A stretch of DNA of 64,000 bases from WHSW01 sp963767285 (GTDB lineage: Bacteria; Actinomycetota; Thermoleophilia; Solirubrobacterales; 70-9): the NCBI GenBank assembly GCA_963767285.1, contig CAVYDJ010000002.1, positions 620,001 to 684,000 of the forward strand, written 5' to 3'. Within the stretch, counting starts at the first letter, position 1. Every line of letters starts with the position of its first letter. Position numbers and translations under genes: made by a program. Under the pieces are notes generated by a model. It worked only from the letters and a program-made list of their open reading frames with translations. It made no database searches and was not told where the DNA came from. Shown here in pieces: positions 23,322-32,984 of this stretch.

Positions 23322-24680
23322 ATGGGATTCTCAGTGGCGGACGTACCTGTCTATCGCGGGAAGTTCGGCGAGCGCGAAGCGACTCGCCTGCTTTGGCGCG
23401 CCGGTTTCGGGCCCAAGCCCGGCGAGGCCGCGAAGATGGCGCGCAAGTACAACCTCACGCGCGCCGTCCACTCGCTGACCCGGCCGCAGGGCGCCGAGGT
23501 CCTGAAGGGTCCGGCGCCCCTCGACGATGACGGTCTGCCGGTGGCGCCGTTCGACGCCTGGGGTCACGATCTCCTGTGGTGGCTCGATCGGATGGTGCGC
23601 ACGAACCACCCCCTGGTCGAGCGGATGGCGCTGATCTGGCACGACTGGTTCGCGACCGGCGACGTCGACACCCAGCAGCACGCGATCGAGCAGATCCAGC
23701 TCTTCCAGCGCCGCTGGATGGGGCCGTTCTCCGACCTGCTGACCGAGGTGACGATCGATCCCGCGATGCTGCAGTGGCTATCGGGTCTGCAGAACAGCAG
23801 GCGGGCGCCGAACGAGAACTACGGGCGCGAGATGATGGAGCTGTTCACGCTCGGCGCGTCCGACGCCTCGGGCTACCCGTACTCGGAGACCGACGTCCGC
23901 GAGCAGGCGCGGGCGCTGACCGGCTGGACGGCGACGTGGGAGGACGAGGGCTTCGTCAACTTCCGCCTCGACTCCCGGCGCCAGGACACGGGCTCGAAGA
24001 CGATCTTCGGGCAGACGGGGAACTTCGGCTGGACCGACTCCTGTCGCCTCTGCATCGAGCATCAGGCGCACAAGACGTTCTTCGTCAACAAGCTCTGGAG
24101 CTACTTCATCCCGGTCCCGCCGTCGACGCCGGACCGCCAGGCGCTCGAGCGCCTCTACGTCCAGGGCGGCTACGACGTACGACCGGTCGTCGAGGCGATC
24201 CTGATGCACCCGGCCTTCTACCGCGGCCCCTCGATGGTCAAGCCGCCGATCGTCTACATGGCGGGGCTGCACCGCGCTCGCCGCAAGGGAGTAAGCGGCG
24301 ACTGGGCATGGGTCTGCGACATCGCCGGCCAGCGGATCTTCCGGCCCCCGAACGTGTCCGGCTGGGACGACTCGCGCTGGCTCAACACCTCGACCTTCCG
24401 CGGCCGCTGGATCGCCGCCAACGAGATCATCGGCGACGACATGATCGACGACGAGTCGTCCTACGACCCGCGTGAGACGACGAAGGTCGCGGTCAACAAG
24501 GCCCTGAAGTTCTGGGGCAAGCCGCTGATCGGCAAGGAGACCCGCAAGGGCCTGGAGCGCTACGCCAACGCCGTGGCCGCGTCGGCGAAGGAGGAATGGG
24601 AGCAGGAGCCCTACCGCCTGCTGCGCCAAAACGCCCTTCGCACCCTGATCGCCACCGCGCCCGAGATGCAGGTCTGCTGA
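23322..24680 (+). CDS. DUF1800-family protein
   Basis: The 452-residue product shows the DUF1800 signature throughout: TRLLWRAGFGPKPGEAAKMA, ERMALIWHDWFATG, NENYGREMMELFTLG, DVREQARALTGWT, HKTFFVNKLWSYF and GQRIFRPPNVSGWDD. Family members are always paired with DUF1501 proteins, as here. The pair is conserved in many bacteria, and its role is not established. No signal peptide is visible. Its TGA overlaps the ATG of the next gene. Confidence 0.9.
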   Translation: MGFSVADVPVYRGKFGEREATRLLWRAGFGPKPGEAAKMARKYNLTRAVHSLTRPQGAEVLKGPAPLDDDGLPVAPFDAWGHDLLWWLDRMVRTNHPLVERMALIWHDWFATGDVDTQQHAIEQIQLFQRRWMGPFSDLLTEVTIDPAMLQWLSGLQNSRRAPNENYGREMMELFTLGASDASGYPYSETDVREQARALTGWTATWEDEGFVNFRLDSRRQDTGSKTIFGQTGNFGWTDSCRLCIEHQAHKTFFVNKLWSYFIPVPPSTPDRQALERLYVQGGYDVRPVVEAILMHPAFYRGPSMVKPPIVYMAGLHRARRKGVSGDWAWVCDIAGQRIFRPPNVSGWDDSRWLNTSTFRGRWIAANEIIGDDMIDDESSYDPRETTKVAVNKALKFWGKPLIGKETRKGLERYANAVAASAKEEWEQEPYRLLRQNALRTLIATAPEMQVC

Positions 24681-26059
24681 TGACCCGGCGAGCGTGCAAC
24701 CACTGCGACGAGTTCAGCCGCTCGCACCTGATGCGCCAGGCGATCGCCGAAGCCGGTCGCGGCCTGCCCGCGGTCGAGCCCGGGATGCCGGCTCCGGCGG
24801 GCACCGGCCTCAACCGCCGGTCGTTCCTGCTGCGCTCGAGCGCTGCGATGCTCTCCGTCTACGGGGCATCCAAGCTCGGCCTGCGCCACTTCGAGGAGGG
24901 GATCGCCCAGGCCGCCGGCGGCAAGGACCGCGTTCTCGTCTCGATCTTCCTCGACGGCGGGATCGACTCCCTGTCGGTGCTCTCCCCGACCCTCGACCCG
25001 GTCTACCGCGCCCTGCGCCCGAAGCTGGCGCTGCCCGAGGGGATCGGAACTCCCTTCCTGGAGGATCCCACCCTGTCCTGGAACCCGGCGGCGAAGGGAC
25101 TCGAGTCGCTGCACCGGGCGGGCAAGATGTCGGTGCTCCCGGGCGTCGGCTACTCGAGCCCCGACCAATCGCATTTCACGTCGCGCCACTACTGGGAGGT
25201 CGGCGGCGTGTCCCCGCGAGAGGTCACGGGCTGGATGGGCCGCCTGCTCGACCGGATCGGGACCGCGGACAACCCGCTGCAGGGGCTGAGCCTTGACGGC
25301 TCGCTCTCGCCGGGGCTGGCAACCGCTTCGGTGCCGGTGTCGGCGATCGACGGCCCCTCCTACGACATCTGGGCGCACGGCGTGTGGGGCGATCCGCAGG
25401 ACCTGATGTACGAGTCGGTCGGCGACCTCGGCCGGATCGGCGCGCGCTCGAAGGACCTTGGCCTCCGAACCGCCGGGTACGCCGCCGACCAGGCGATCCG
25501 CCTGAAGGCCCAGCTCGACCCGTTCTCCGGCGAGGACATCAGCCCGCCCGTGGCGTATCCCGAGGGCGAAGGGGACTACTTCGGCGAGGGGCTCGCCGGC
25601 CTGGCGGCGATGCTCGCCGCCGGGATGCCGATCCGTTGCGCGGCGATCTCGGCACCGGGGTCGTTCGACACCCACGACGACCAGGCCGAGGACTTCGACT
25701 CCGACCTGAAGCTCGCCGCCGACACGATCGCCGCCTTCCAGGCCGACCTCGAGGCCCGCGGCCTCGCCGACCGGGTGATCACCCTGGTCTGGTCGGAGTT
25801 CGGCCGCCGCCCGGAGGAGAACGACTCTGGCACCGACCACGGCGCCGGCGGTGCCGCGTTCGTGATCGGGAGCAACGTCAAGGGCGAGATGATCGGCGAG
25901 TTCCCGGGACTCACTCAGCTCGACGCCGACGACAACCTGCGCGCGACCTCGGACTTCCGCGGCCTCTACTGCTCGATCATCGAGCAGTGGTTCGGCCTCG
26001 ACGCCGCCGCCGTGATCCCCGACGCGGGCGCGTTCGCGCGCCCGACCCTCATCGGCTGA
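24680..26059 (+). CDS. DUF1501-family (alkaline phosphatase-like fold) protein with Tat-like signal
   Basis: An N-terminal segment with CNHCDEFSRSHL precedes the twin-arginine-like signal NRRSFLLRSSAAML. The body carries VLVSIFLDGGIDSLSVLSPT, SWNPAAKGLESLHRAGKMSV, DQSHFTSRHYWEVG and TLVWSEFGRRPEENDSGTDH, which are the sulfatase/phosphatase-like hallmarks of DUF1501. It is probably exported in folded form. It is joined to the DUF1800 gene by a TGATG overlap and to the cupredoxin gene by another. Confidence 0.9.
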   Translation: MTRRACNHCDEFSRSHLMRQAIAEAGRGLPAVEPGMPAPAGTGLNRRSFLLRSSAAMLSVYGASKLGLRHFEEGIAQAAGGKDRVLVSIFLDGGIDSLSVLSPTLDPVYRALRPKLALPEGIGTPFLEDPTLSWNPAAKGLESLHRAGKMSVLPGVGYSSPDQSHFTSRHYWEVGGVSPREVTGWMGRLLDRIGTADNPLQGLSLDGSLSPGLATASVPVSAIDGPSYDIWAHGVWGDPQDLMYESVGDLGRIGARSKDLGLRTAGYAADQAIRLKAQLDPFSGEDISPPVAYPEGEGDYFGEGLAGLAAMLAAGMPIRCAAISAPGSFDTHDDQAEDFDSDLKLAADTIAAFQADLEARGLADRVITLVWSEFGRRPEENDSGTDHGAGGAAFVIGSNVKGEMIGEFPGLTQLDADDNLRATSDFRGLYCSIIEQWFGLDAAAVIPDAGAFARPTLIG

Positions 26060-26430
26060 TGCGCCGGCCGCTGGTCATCGCGGCTTGCCTCGCGGTGCTC
26101 GGAGCCGCGCCCGCGACCTCTGCCGAGCAGCCGCCCGAGCGTGTCCAGGTGACGGGGACGGAGTTCGATCTCACGGTCTCGAAGACCAAGCTTGCGCCCG
26201 GCCGCGCGATCGTCCAGTTCGTCAACGACGGCGAGGACCCGCACGACCTGAAGATCCAGCGGGTCGGCGACTCCACGGAGGTCTCGATCGGCGTCGTCCC
26301 GCCGAGCACCTACTCGAATCTCGACACGCGGCTGCGCAAGGGATCGAAGTACGTGCTGTGGTGCTCGCTGTCCGACCACCGCGAGCGCGGCATGGAAACG
26401 ACGCTGCGGACGCGCAAGCGGCGCGCTTAG
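26059..26430 (+). CDS. Exported cupredoxin-like protein with type I copper site
   Basis: A signal peptide (LVIAACLAVLGAAPATSA) precedes a plastocyanin/azurin-like domain of about 100 residues. The copper ligands are His62 in EDPHDLKI and Cys102, His107 and Met112 in WCSLSDHRERGM, the canonical Cys-x4-His-x4-Met spacing. The start ATG overlaps the DUF1501 stop. An extracytoplasmic electron-transfer or copper role linked to the DUF1800/DUF1501 pair is suggested by this operon. Confidence 0.85.
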   Translation: MRRPLVIAACLAVLGAAPATSAEQPPERVQVTGTEFDLTVSKTKLAPGRAIVQFVNDGEDPHDLKIQRVGDSTEVSIGVVPPSTYSNLDTRLRKGSKYVLWCSLSDHRERGMETTLRTRKRRA

Positions 26431-26433
26431 CGC

Positions 26434-26970
26434 CTACCGCTCGCGCAGCTTGCGGATCGCGCCGACCGCCGTGGTCTTCGCGTTGAAGGCGCCGGTCATC
26501 ACCCGGTCGGCGGTCGTTCCCTGCTTCGGTAGCAGCCCGAGTTGCTGGGCGATCAGGACGCCGTTCGTGTAGGCGTTGTTCTCGACGATCTGGCCGTCCT
26601 CGACGCGCAGCATGTCGCAGCCCTCCATCACGATCCGATCCCCGGTCGGGGCGAGGCCCTGGAAGCGGCCCGGGCCGTCGAAGGTGCCCTCTGAGCGCCA
26701 GCGGCAGGCGGCGTTCTTGCCGCTCGCGCAGAGCTCGAGGATCTCGAACTTCCAGTCGGGAAATGCGGCGTACATCCCGCTGAAGAACGTCTTCACGTCG
26801 GCGGGGGCGGTTAGCTCCGCGATCCCGTGAAGCACGTCCTTGCTGCCCGGCTTCCACAGCGAGGCCGCCAGGTCCAGATCCTTGTCGCCGATCGCGGTGA
26901 AGTACGCCTTCGCGATCTGCGCGGTCGTCTTGGGCTTCGACTCGGTCTTGGTCTTTGTCTCTGTGGCCAT
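26434..26970 (-). CDS. SnoaL/NTF2-like ester cyclase-type protein
   Basis: After a Lys/Thr-rich tail (residues 1-15) the product has an NTF2-like cone: TAQIAKAYFTAIGDKDLDLA, FFSGMYAAFPDWKFEILEL, CRWRSEGTFDGPG, GDRIVMEGCDMLRVEDGQIV and ENNAYTNGVLIAQQLGLLP. This is the pattern of SnoaL-like polyketide cyclases and related proteins of unknown substrate. At 178 residues it is longer than the core domain. The C-terminal 30 residues are basic. It lies convergent to the cupredoxin gene and just after the DUF255 gene. Confidence 0.75.
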   Translation of the reverse strand: MATETKTKTESKPKTTAQIAKAYFTAIGDKDLDLAASLWKPGSKDVLHGIAELTAPADVKTFFSGMYAAFPDWKFEILELCASGKNAACRWRSEGTFDGPGRFQGLAPTGDRIVMEGCDMLRVEDGQIVENNAYTNGVLIAQQLGLLPKQGTTADRVMTGAFNAKTTAVGAIRKLRER

Positions 26971-26979
26971 GACGAGAAT

Positions 26980-28965
<1,986 letters not shown>

Positions 28966-28999
28966 CGTTTTGAGGCTACCCGCGACGGAAGGAACCAAC

Positions 29000-29083
29000 A
29001 TGGCAAGCCCCTACGAAGAGATCATCGAGGTCGTCGTCGGCGCCCGCCACGACGGTGACGGCGGGTGGTGGGCCGACGACTGA
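29000..29083 (+). CDS. Possible 27-residue small protein
   Basis: ATG 29000 has GGAAGGA ten bases upstream and encodes MASPYEEIIEVVVGARHDGD followed by GGWWADD. The acidic, Trp-ending peptide has no hydrophobic segment. A good ribosome binding site and the divergent promoter of the DUF255 gene speak for translation. No homologue is known to me, so this stays tentative. Confidence 0.35.
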   Translation: MASPYEEIIEVVVGARHDGDGGWWADD

Positions 29084-29209
29084 GCGCCCGCGGTGTGGAT
29101 CCACCTGCGACGGGCGTGCCACAAGCACGACGGATCGGGAGCCATAGCAGTCGCTCCTCGCGCGAAGCGGCAGCCTGTCGTCCGCGCCGGAAGCGGATAG
29201 GATCGCCGC

Positions 29210-29710
29210 GTGAAGTCACTCCGAGTCGTTGCGTTGCCCCTCGCCGCGGCGCTCTCGCTGCTTCTGGCGGCTTGCGGCGACGACGTGGAGACCACGTCGC
29301 TCACGTTCGATTCGCCCACGATCGACGTCGCGGTCACCGATCGCCCTCCGAAGAACGCCTCCAGCGGCGACATCCGCGCGTTCACCTCCCCACTGACCGA
29401 GGAGGGCTCGCAGGAGGAGGTGGGTCGGCTCGATGGCACCGTCGTCGTGACCGACGTCGAAGAGCGTGACGGCGTGCAGGTCGAGTTCCGCGCCGGCACG
29501 ATCCAGCTCACGCTCGACGGCGGCAACATCGTCGCGTCCGGGATCTACGTCGCGCCGGTCGGCGCGGTTGTCCCGGCCGAGGGCGGCGTCGAACGCCCGA
29601 TCGTCGGGGGCACGGGCGAGTATGTAGGCGCCCGCGGCGTCCTCACTCAGACCGCGATTGACGGCAAGGCGTATCGCAACGTTCTCGAGTTCGAAGTCGA
29701 CTCGGACTAA
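29210..29710 (+). CDS. Lipoprotein with an allene-oxide-cyclase/dirigent-like barrel
   Basis: The GTG start gives a lipoprotein signal with lipobox LLAAC, cysteine near residue 22. The mature part has the barrel pattern VGRLDGTVVVTDVEERDGVQ and the hallmark IVGGTGEYVGARGVLTQTAI, seen in allene oxide cyclase-like and dirigent-like barrels in Actinobacteria. It is 166 residues. No enzyme residue can be assigned. It is probably anchored outside the membrane. Confidence 0.7.
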   Translation: MKSLRVVALPLAAALSLLLAACGDDVETTSLTFDSPTIDVAVTDRPPKNASSGDIRAFTSPLTEEGSQEEVGRLDGTVVVTDVEERDGVQVEFRAGTIQLTLDGGNIVASGIYVAPVGAVVPAEGGVERPIVGGTGEYVGARGVLTQTAIDGKAYRNVLEFEVDSD

Positions 29711-29718
29711 GCGGGGGT

Positions 29719-29835
29719 ATGTCAGAGGAACACGTCTGGACCGTCTGGTGGTTCGACGACGGCGGGCTCGTCACCCGCTGTGAGATCTTCCTCGAGCGCC
29801 GACCCGCCCTCGACGCTGCCGGACTGCCGAGCTAG
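29719..29835 (+). pseudogene. NTF2/SnoaL-like C-terminal fragment
   Basis: The 38-residue reading EEHVWTVWWFDDGGLVTRCE followed by IFLERRPALDAAGL matches the last two strands and terminal helix of SnoaL-like proteins (pattern: dGkIvrweef.dr.eALeaAGL). The first 80-100 residues of the domain are absent. It follows the lipoprotein gene by eight bases and ends before a strong palindrome. It is probably a gene remnant. Confidence 0.45.
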
Positions 29836-29842
29836 CCGAACG

Positions 29843-29866
29843 TAAAGGGGGTCAGACCCCCCTTTA
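29843..29866. terminator. Bidirectional terminator-like palindrome
   Basis: TAAAGGGGG (29843-29851) and CCCCCTTTA (29858-29866) form a perfect nine-pair stem. It lies between convergent genes and contains the stop codon of the minus-strand gene. T-rich flanks on both strands fit termination in both directions. Similar AAAGGGGG/CCCCCTTT palindromes recur in many bacterial genomes. Confidence 0.6.
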
Positions 29867-30130
29867 GGTTTGCTGCTCACCCAGCTCCTTCGCGAGCTCG
29901 CCAAGCGCCGCCGCCGCCTCGCCGATCCCGGCTCCGGTCTCCTGCATGTAGAGCTTTGCCGCCTTGCGAGTCTCACCCCGCTCGAGCAGCAGCCGGACCT
30001 CGTCCGAGACCGGCGGCGCGTTGCGGGCGTCGGCCTCCCAGTCGGCGGCCCCGGTCTGCTGGAACAGGACCGCCACCCGCCGCTCGAGCTCCGCGACCCG
30101 GGCCCGCAGCTCCTCGACCTCGTCGCTCAT
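29864..30130 (-). CDS. Small coiled-coil protein with an L7/L12-tail-like helical segment
   Basis: The 88-residue product begins with a coiled coil (EVEELRARVAELERRVAVLF). It ends with VSDEVRLLLERGETRKAAKL and QETGAGIGEAAAALGEL, which resembles the helix-turn-helix of the ribosomal L7/L12 C-terminal domain found in many small actinobacterial proteins. ATG 30130 is used because upstream sequence is the out-of-frame GST gene. It follows the GST stop by four bases, so it is probably the last gene of the MarR-GST operon. Confidence 0.65.
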   Translation of the reverse strand: MSDEVEELRARVAELERRVAVLFQQTGAADWEADARNAPPVSDEVRLLLERGETRKAAKLYMQETGAGIGEAAAALGELAKELGEQQT

Positions 30131-30134
30131 CGCC

Positions 30135-30767
30135 TCAGTATGCGCGCGGCAGCCCGGCCATGCGCTCGATCCAGGCGCGGAGGTTGGCGTGCTCGTCGCC
30201 GAGCGGCTGGTGGTCGTCGAGGATGACGTGGAAGAGCTCCGTGTCCGCCGGGTCGCGACGCAGGGCGTACTTGAGGAACGGATAGGCGAGGAAGTCGCCG
30301 ACGCCGAGCTCCCCGAGCAGGAAGTCGCCACCTGCGAGCAGGCCCTCGAACAGATCGAGGCGTGCGGCCATCCGGGCGCCGAGCCGCTCGACCAGCGCCT
30401 CGTCGGGATCGTCGCGCTCGAGCTCGGCCTCGATTGCGTTCGGCGGGCCCTTGTAGACGGCCTCGAACCACTCGATGAAGATCTCGACCCCGGCGCGGTG
30501 GGACGGATCGGACGGGAAGATCGGCGGCTCGGGCGTGCGGCGCTCGAGATGGCGCATGATCGCCACCGAGTCGTGGATCACCTCTCCGGCGTCCTCGATC
30601 ACCGGCACGAGCCCCTGGCCGCTGATCGCCTCGACCGGGCGGCGGTTGGAGTACTCGATCAGCACCGACTGCGCCTCGATCCCCTTGTGGGCGAGGGCGA
30701 GGCCGACCCGCTCGCAGTTGGTCGACCACTCGGCCCGGTAGAGGCGGACCGCGGGGCCGCCCGCCAT
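30135..30767 (-). CDS. Glutathione S-transferase-fold protein
   Basis: The N-terminal thioredoxin-like domain reads RLYRAEWSTNCERVGLALAH, with VPVIEDAGEVIHDSVAIMRH as the GSH-site cis-Pro and Glu/Asp-Ser motif. An all-helical C-terminal domain follows (LLAGGDFLLGELGVGDFLAY, the N-capping motif of GSTs). The product is about 210 residues. Actinobacteria mostly lack glutathione, so the true thiol partner is uncertain. The ATG lies one base before the end of the MarR gene stop, so the two are co-expressed. Confidence 0.8.
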   Translation of the reverse strand: MAGGPAVRLYRAEWSTNCERVGLALAHKGIEAQSVLIEYSNRRPVEAISGQGLVPVIEDAGEVIHDSVAIMRHLERRTPEPPIFPSDPSHRAGVEIFIEWFEAVYKGPPNAIEAELERDDPDEALVERLGARMAARLDLFEGLLAGGDFLLGELGVGDFLAYPFLKYALRRDPADTELFHVILDDHQPLGDEHANLRAWIERMAGLPRAY

Positions 30768-30768
30768 C

Positions 30769-31224
30769 TCAGTCGCCGGCGCCGTTGAGGCGCTTCCAGA
30801 TCGCGCCGAGCGCGTCGATCTCCTCCGCATCCAGGCGGTCGACGAAGTGGCGCCGGACGTCCGCGAGGTGGTCGGGCCGGGCGGTCGTGACGAGGTCGCG
30901 ACCGCGATCGGTGAGCTGCGCGAAGTAGCCGCGGCCGTCGTCGTCGCAGCGCCGGCGCTCGATCAGGCCCTGCTTCTCGAGCCGGTCGGCGAGCCGGGTG
31001 ATCCCGGAGCGGCTGAGCAGCAGGCGGTCGGCCAGCTCGCCCATCCGCAGTCGGTTGCCGTCGGCGTAGTCGAGGTTCATCAAGACCTCGTAGGAGCTCA
31101 GCGGCAGCCCGTGGCGGCTCTCCAGCTCGGCGTCGAGCTCGTGGACGAGCCGGCTGTGCGTCGCGAGCAGGCCCTTCCACGCCGCGAGCTCACGATCGCT
31201 GAGAAGGGAGGAGGATGAGGACAT
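30769..31224 (-). CDS. MarR-family regulator (MhqR-like context)
   Basis: ATG 31224 is preferred over the longer start at 31281, which would cover the operator. The winged helix reads GLPLSSYEVLMNLDYADGNR, MGELADRLLLSRSGITRLAD and RLEKQGLIERRRCDDDGRGY. The protein is 151 residues, the normal length. The divergent neighbours are a ring-cleaving VOC dioxygenase and a MhqD-like esterase, the same partners as in the Bacillus Mhq quinone-response system, so an electrophile-sensing repressor role is likely. Confidence 0.85.
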   Translation of the reverse strand: MSSSSSLLSDRELAAWKGLLATHSRLVHELDAELESRHGLPLSSYEVLMNLDYADGNRLRMGELADRLLLSRSGITRLADRLEKQGLIERRRCDDDGRGYFAQLTDRGRDLVTTARPDHLADVRRHFVDRLDAEEIDALGAIWKRLNGAGD

Positions 31225-31252
31225 GGCTTTGAGGGTAACAGTGCTTGAGGGC

Positions 31253-31283
31253 TCAACTACCTGGTATAGTTGAGCGGTCAACT
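31253..31283. promoter_or_regulatory. Operator with three TCAACT/AGTTGA half-sites for the MarR regulator
   Basis: TCAACT (31253-31258), AGTTGA (31268-31273) and TCAACT (31278-31283) form two overlapping dyads. AGTTGAGCGGTCAACT is a perfect 6-4-6 palindrome. The site lies in the 85-base gap between divergent starts and overlaps the probable -10 TATAGT of the dioxygenase gene, an ideal place for repression of both sides. Confidence 0.8.
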
Positions 31284-31309
31284 AGTTTGGAGATGCAGAG
31301 GAGAGATCG

Positions 31310-32239
31310 ATGAAGCTCGAGGGCGTCCACCACATCACCGCGATCACCGCCAACGCGCAGGCGAACGTCGACTTCTACGCGGGCACGATGGGCCTGCGGA
31401 TGGTCAAGAAGACCGTCAACCAGGACGCGCCCGACGTCTACCACCTCTTCTACGCCGACGAGCAGGGGAGCCCCGGCTCCGACATCACCTTCTTCGAGTT
31501 CCGCGGCGCCGCGCGCGGTCGCGCGGGCGCCGGGATGGTTCACAGGATCCTCTGGCGGGTCGCGTCCGCCGAGGCGCTGGATTTCTGGGCCGAGCGGCTG
31601 GGCGCGGCCGCGATCGACATCGAGCGCGACGGCGACTCGCTGCGCTTCGCCGATCCCGAGGGACTCGGACACGAGCTGCTGGTGGCCCAGGTCTCCGACC
31701 AGCCGCTGATCGCCGACCACCCCGAGGTCCCGGGGGAGCTCGCCCTCCAGGGGTTCCACGGCGCGCGGGCGTATGCCGCCGACCCGGAGGCAAGCACCGA
31801 CCTGCTCGAGAGTCTCGAGTTCGAGCGCGGTGGCGAGGGCTGGGAGGCACGCGGCTCAGACCGGGGCGGTATCTGGATCTACGACGAGCCGCCGGCCGAG
31901 CCCGGGATCGAGGGCGCCGGCACCGTCCACCACATCGCCTGGGCCTCGCAGATGGACGAGCACCTCGCCTGGCGCGAGCGCGCAATCATCGGCGGCGCCC
32001 ACCCGACGCCCGTGATCGACCGCTTCTGGTTCCGCTCGATCTACTTCCGCGAGCCGAGCGGCGTCCTGTTCGAGATCGCCACGCTGGGTCCGGGATTCGG
32101 GATCGACGAGGATTCCGAGCACCTCGGCGAGGAGCTGATCCTGCCGCCGTTCCTGGAGCGCCGCCGCGCCCACATCGAGGCCGAGCTGACCCCGGTCGTC
32201 AACCCGCGCCATGCCGCGCACGCGAGCTCCGGTGAGTGA
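31310..32239 (+). CDS. Ring-cleaving VOC-family dioxygenase (MhqO/MhqE-like)
   Basis: The 309-residue protein has two vicinal-oxygen-chelate modules. The metal ligands are His in GVHHITAITAN, His in GTVHHIAWAS and Glu in GVLFEIATLGPGF. FYAGTMGLRMVKKTVNQD and PGFGIDEDSEHLGEELILPP are hallmarks of the hydroquinone/catechol-type subgroup. It would open ring substrates such as hydroquinones. GAGGAGAG lies upstream of the start, and the operator lies 27 bases before it. Confidence 0.85.
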   Translation: MKLEGVHHITAITANAQANVDFYAGTMGLRMVKKTVNQDAPDVYHLFYADEQGSPGSDITFFEFRGAARGRAGAGMVHRILWRVASAEALDFWAERLGAAAIDIERDGDSLRFADPEGLGHELLVAQVSDQPLIADHPEVPGELALQGFHGARAYAADPEASTDLLESLEFERGGEGWEARGSDRGGIWIYDEPPAEPGIEGAGTVHHIAWASQMDEHLAWRERAIIGGAHPTPVIDRFWFRSIYFREPSGVLFEIATLGPGFGIDEDSEHLGEELILPPFLERRRAHIEAELTPVVNPRHAAHASSGE

Positions 32240-32885
32240 GCTCGTCCACAGGCTGCGCGAGCCGGCCGGCAAGCCGGAGGGGGCGCTGATCCTCAACCAC
32301 GGCCGCGGGGCTGACGAGAACGACCTCTTCGGCCTGCTCGACGCGCTCGACCCCGACCGCCGGCTGCTCGGGGTCACGACCGGCGCGCCGCTGACCGGAA
32401 TCCCGCCGGGCGGGCGCCACTGGTACCTCGTGCCGCGGGTCGGCTACCCCGACCCGGTCACCTTCGCCGGGAGCTACGCGCAGCTCACCGCGTTCGCCGA
32501 CGACCTGCTCGCCGAGCGGGGCATCGCCTGGGACCGCACCGTGATCGGCGGCTTCTCGATGGGGGCGGTGATGTCGTATGCGGTCGGCCTCGGGACCGGG
32601 CGCCCGTCGCCGCGCGCGATCCTCGCCTTCAGCGGCTTCATCCCCACGGTCGAGGGGTGGGGCGCCGACCTCGAAGGGCGCGCCGGGCTGCCGGTGCTCA
32701 TCCACCACGGTCGCCAGGACCCGATCATCTCGGTCGAGTTCGCGCATGCCGCCCGGGACCAGCTGAGCACGGCCGGGCTCGACGTCGACTACCTGGAGAC
32801 GGACGCCGGGCACTGGCTGCCGCCGGAGGCGGTGGCGCGGGCTGCGGCGCTGGTCTCGGAGACAGTCGGCGCCGAAAATCCGTAG
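32232..32885 (+). CDS. MhqD-like phospholipase/carboxylesterase-family hydrolase
   Basis: An alpha/beta hydrolase of about 217 residues. ALILNHGRGADENDLFGLLD forms the oxyanion turn, IGGFSMGAVMS holds the nucleophile Ser109, VLIHHGRQDPIIS the Asp and ETDAGHWLPPE the His. GTG 32232 overlaps the dioxygenase stop by eight bases. ATG 32211 is the alternative. In Firmicutes the same family (MhqD) is induced by quinones with a ring-cleaving dioxygenase, which supports a detoxification operon. Confidence 0.82.
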   Translation: MSELVHRLREPAGKPEGALILNHGRGADENDLFGLLDALDPDRRLLGVTTGAPLTGIPPGGRHWYLVPRVGYPDPVTFAGSYAQLTAFADDLLAERGIAWDRTVIGGFSMGAVMSYAVGLGTGRPSPRAILAFSGFIPTVEGWGADLEGRAGLPVLIHHGRQDPIISVEFAHAARDQLSTAGLDVDYLETDAGHWLPPEAVARAAALVSETVGAENP

Positions 32886-32984
32886 AAAACCCGGATGCGA
32901 GGGGCCTCACACTGGCCTAGGGTCCTTCGCGGTTTCCCGTTGTCGGAGGCGGGATGAAAAAGGGGGGGAACCGGAGTCGCAGGG

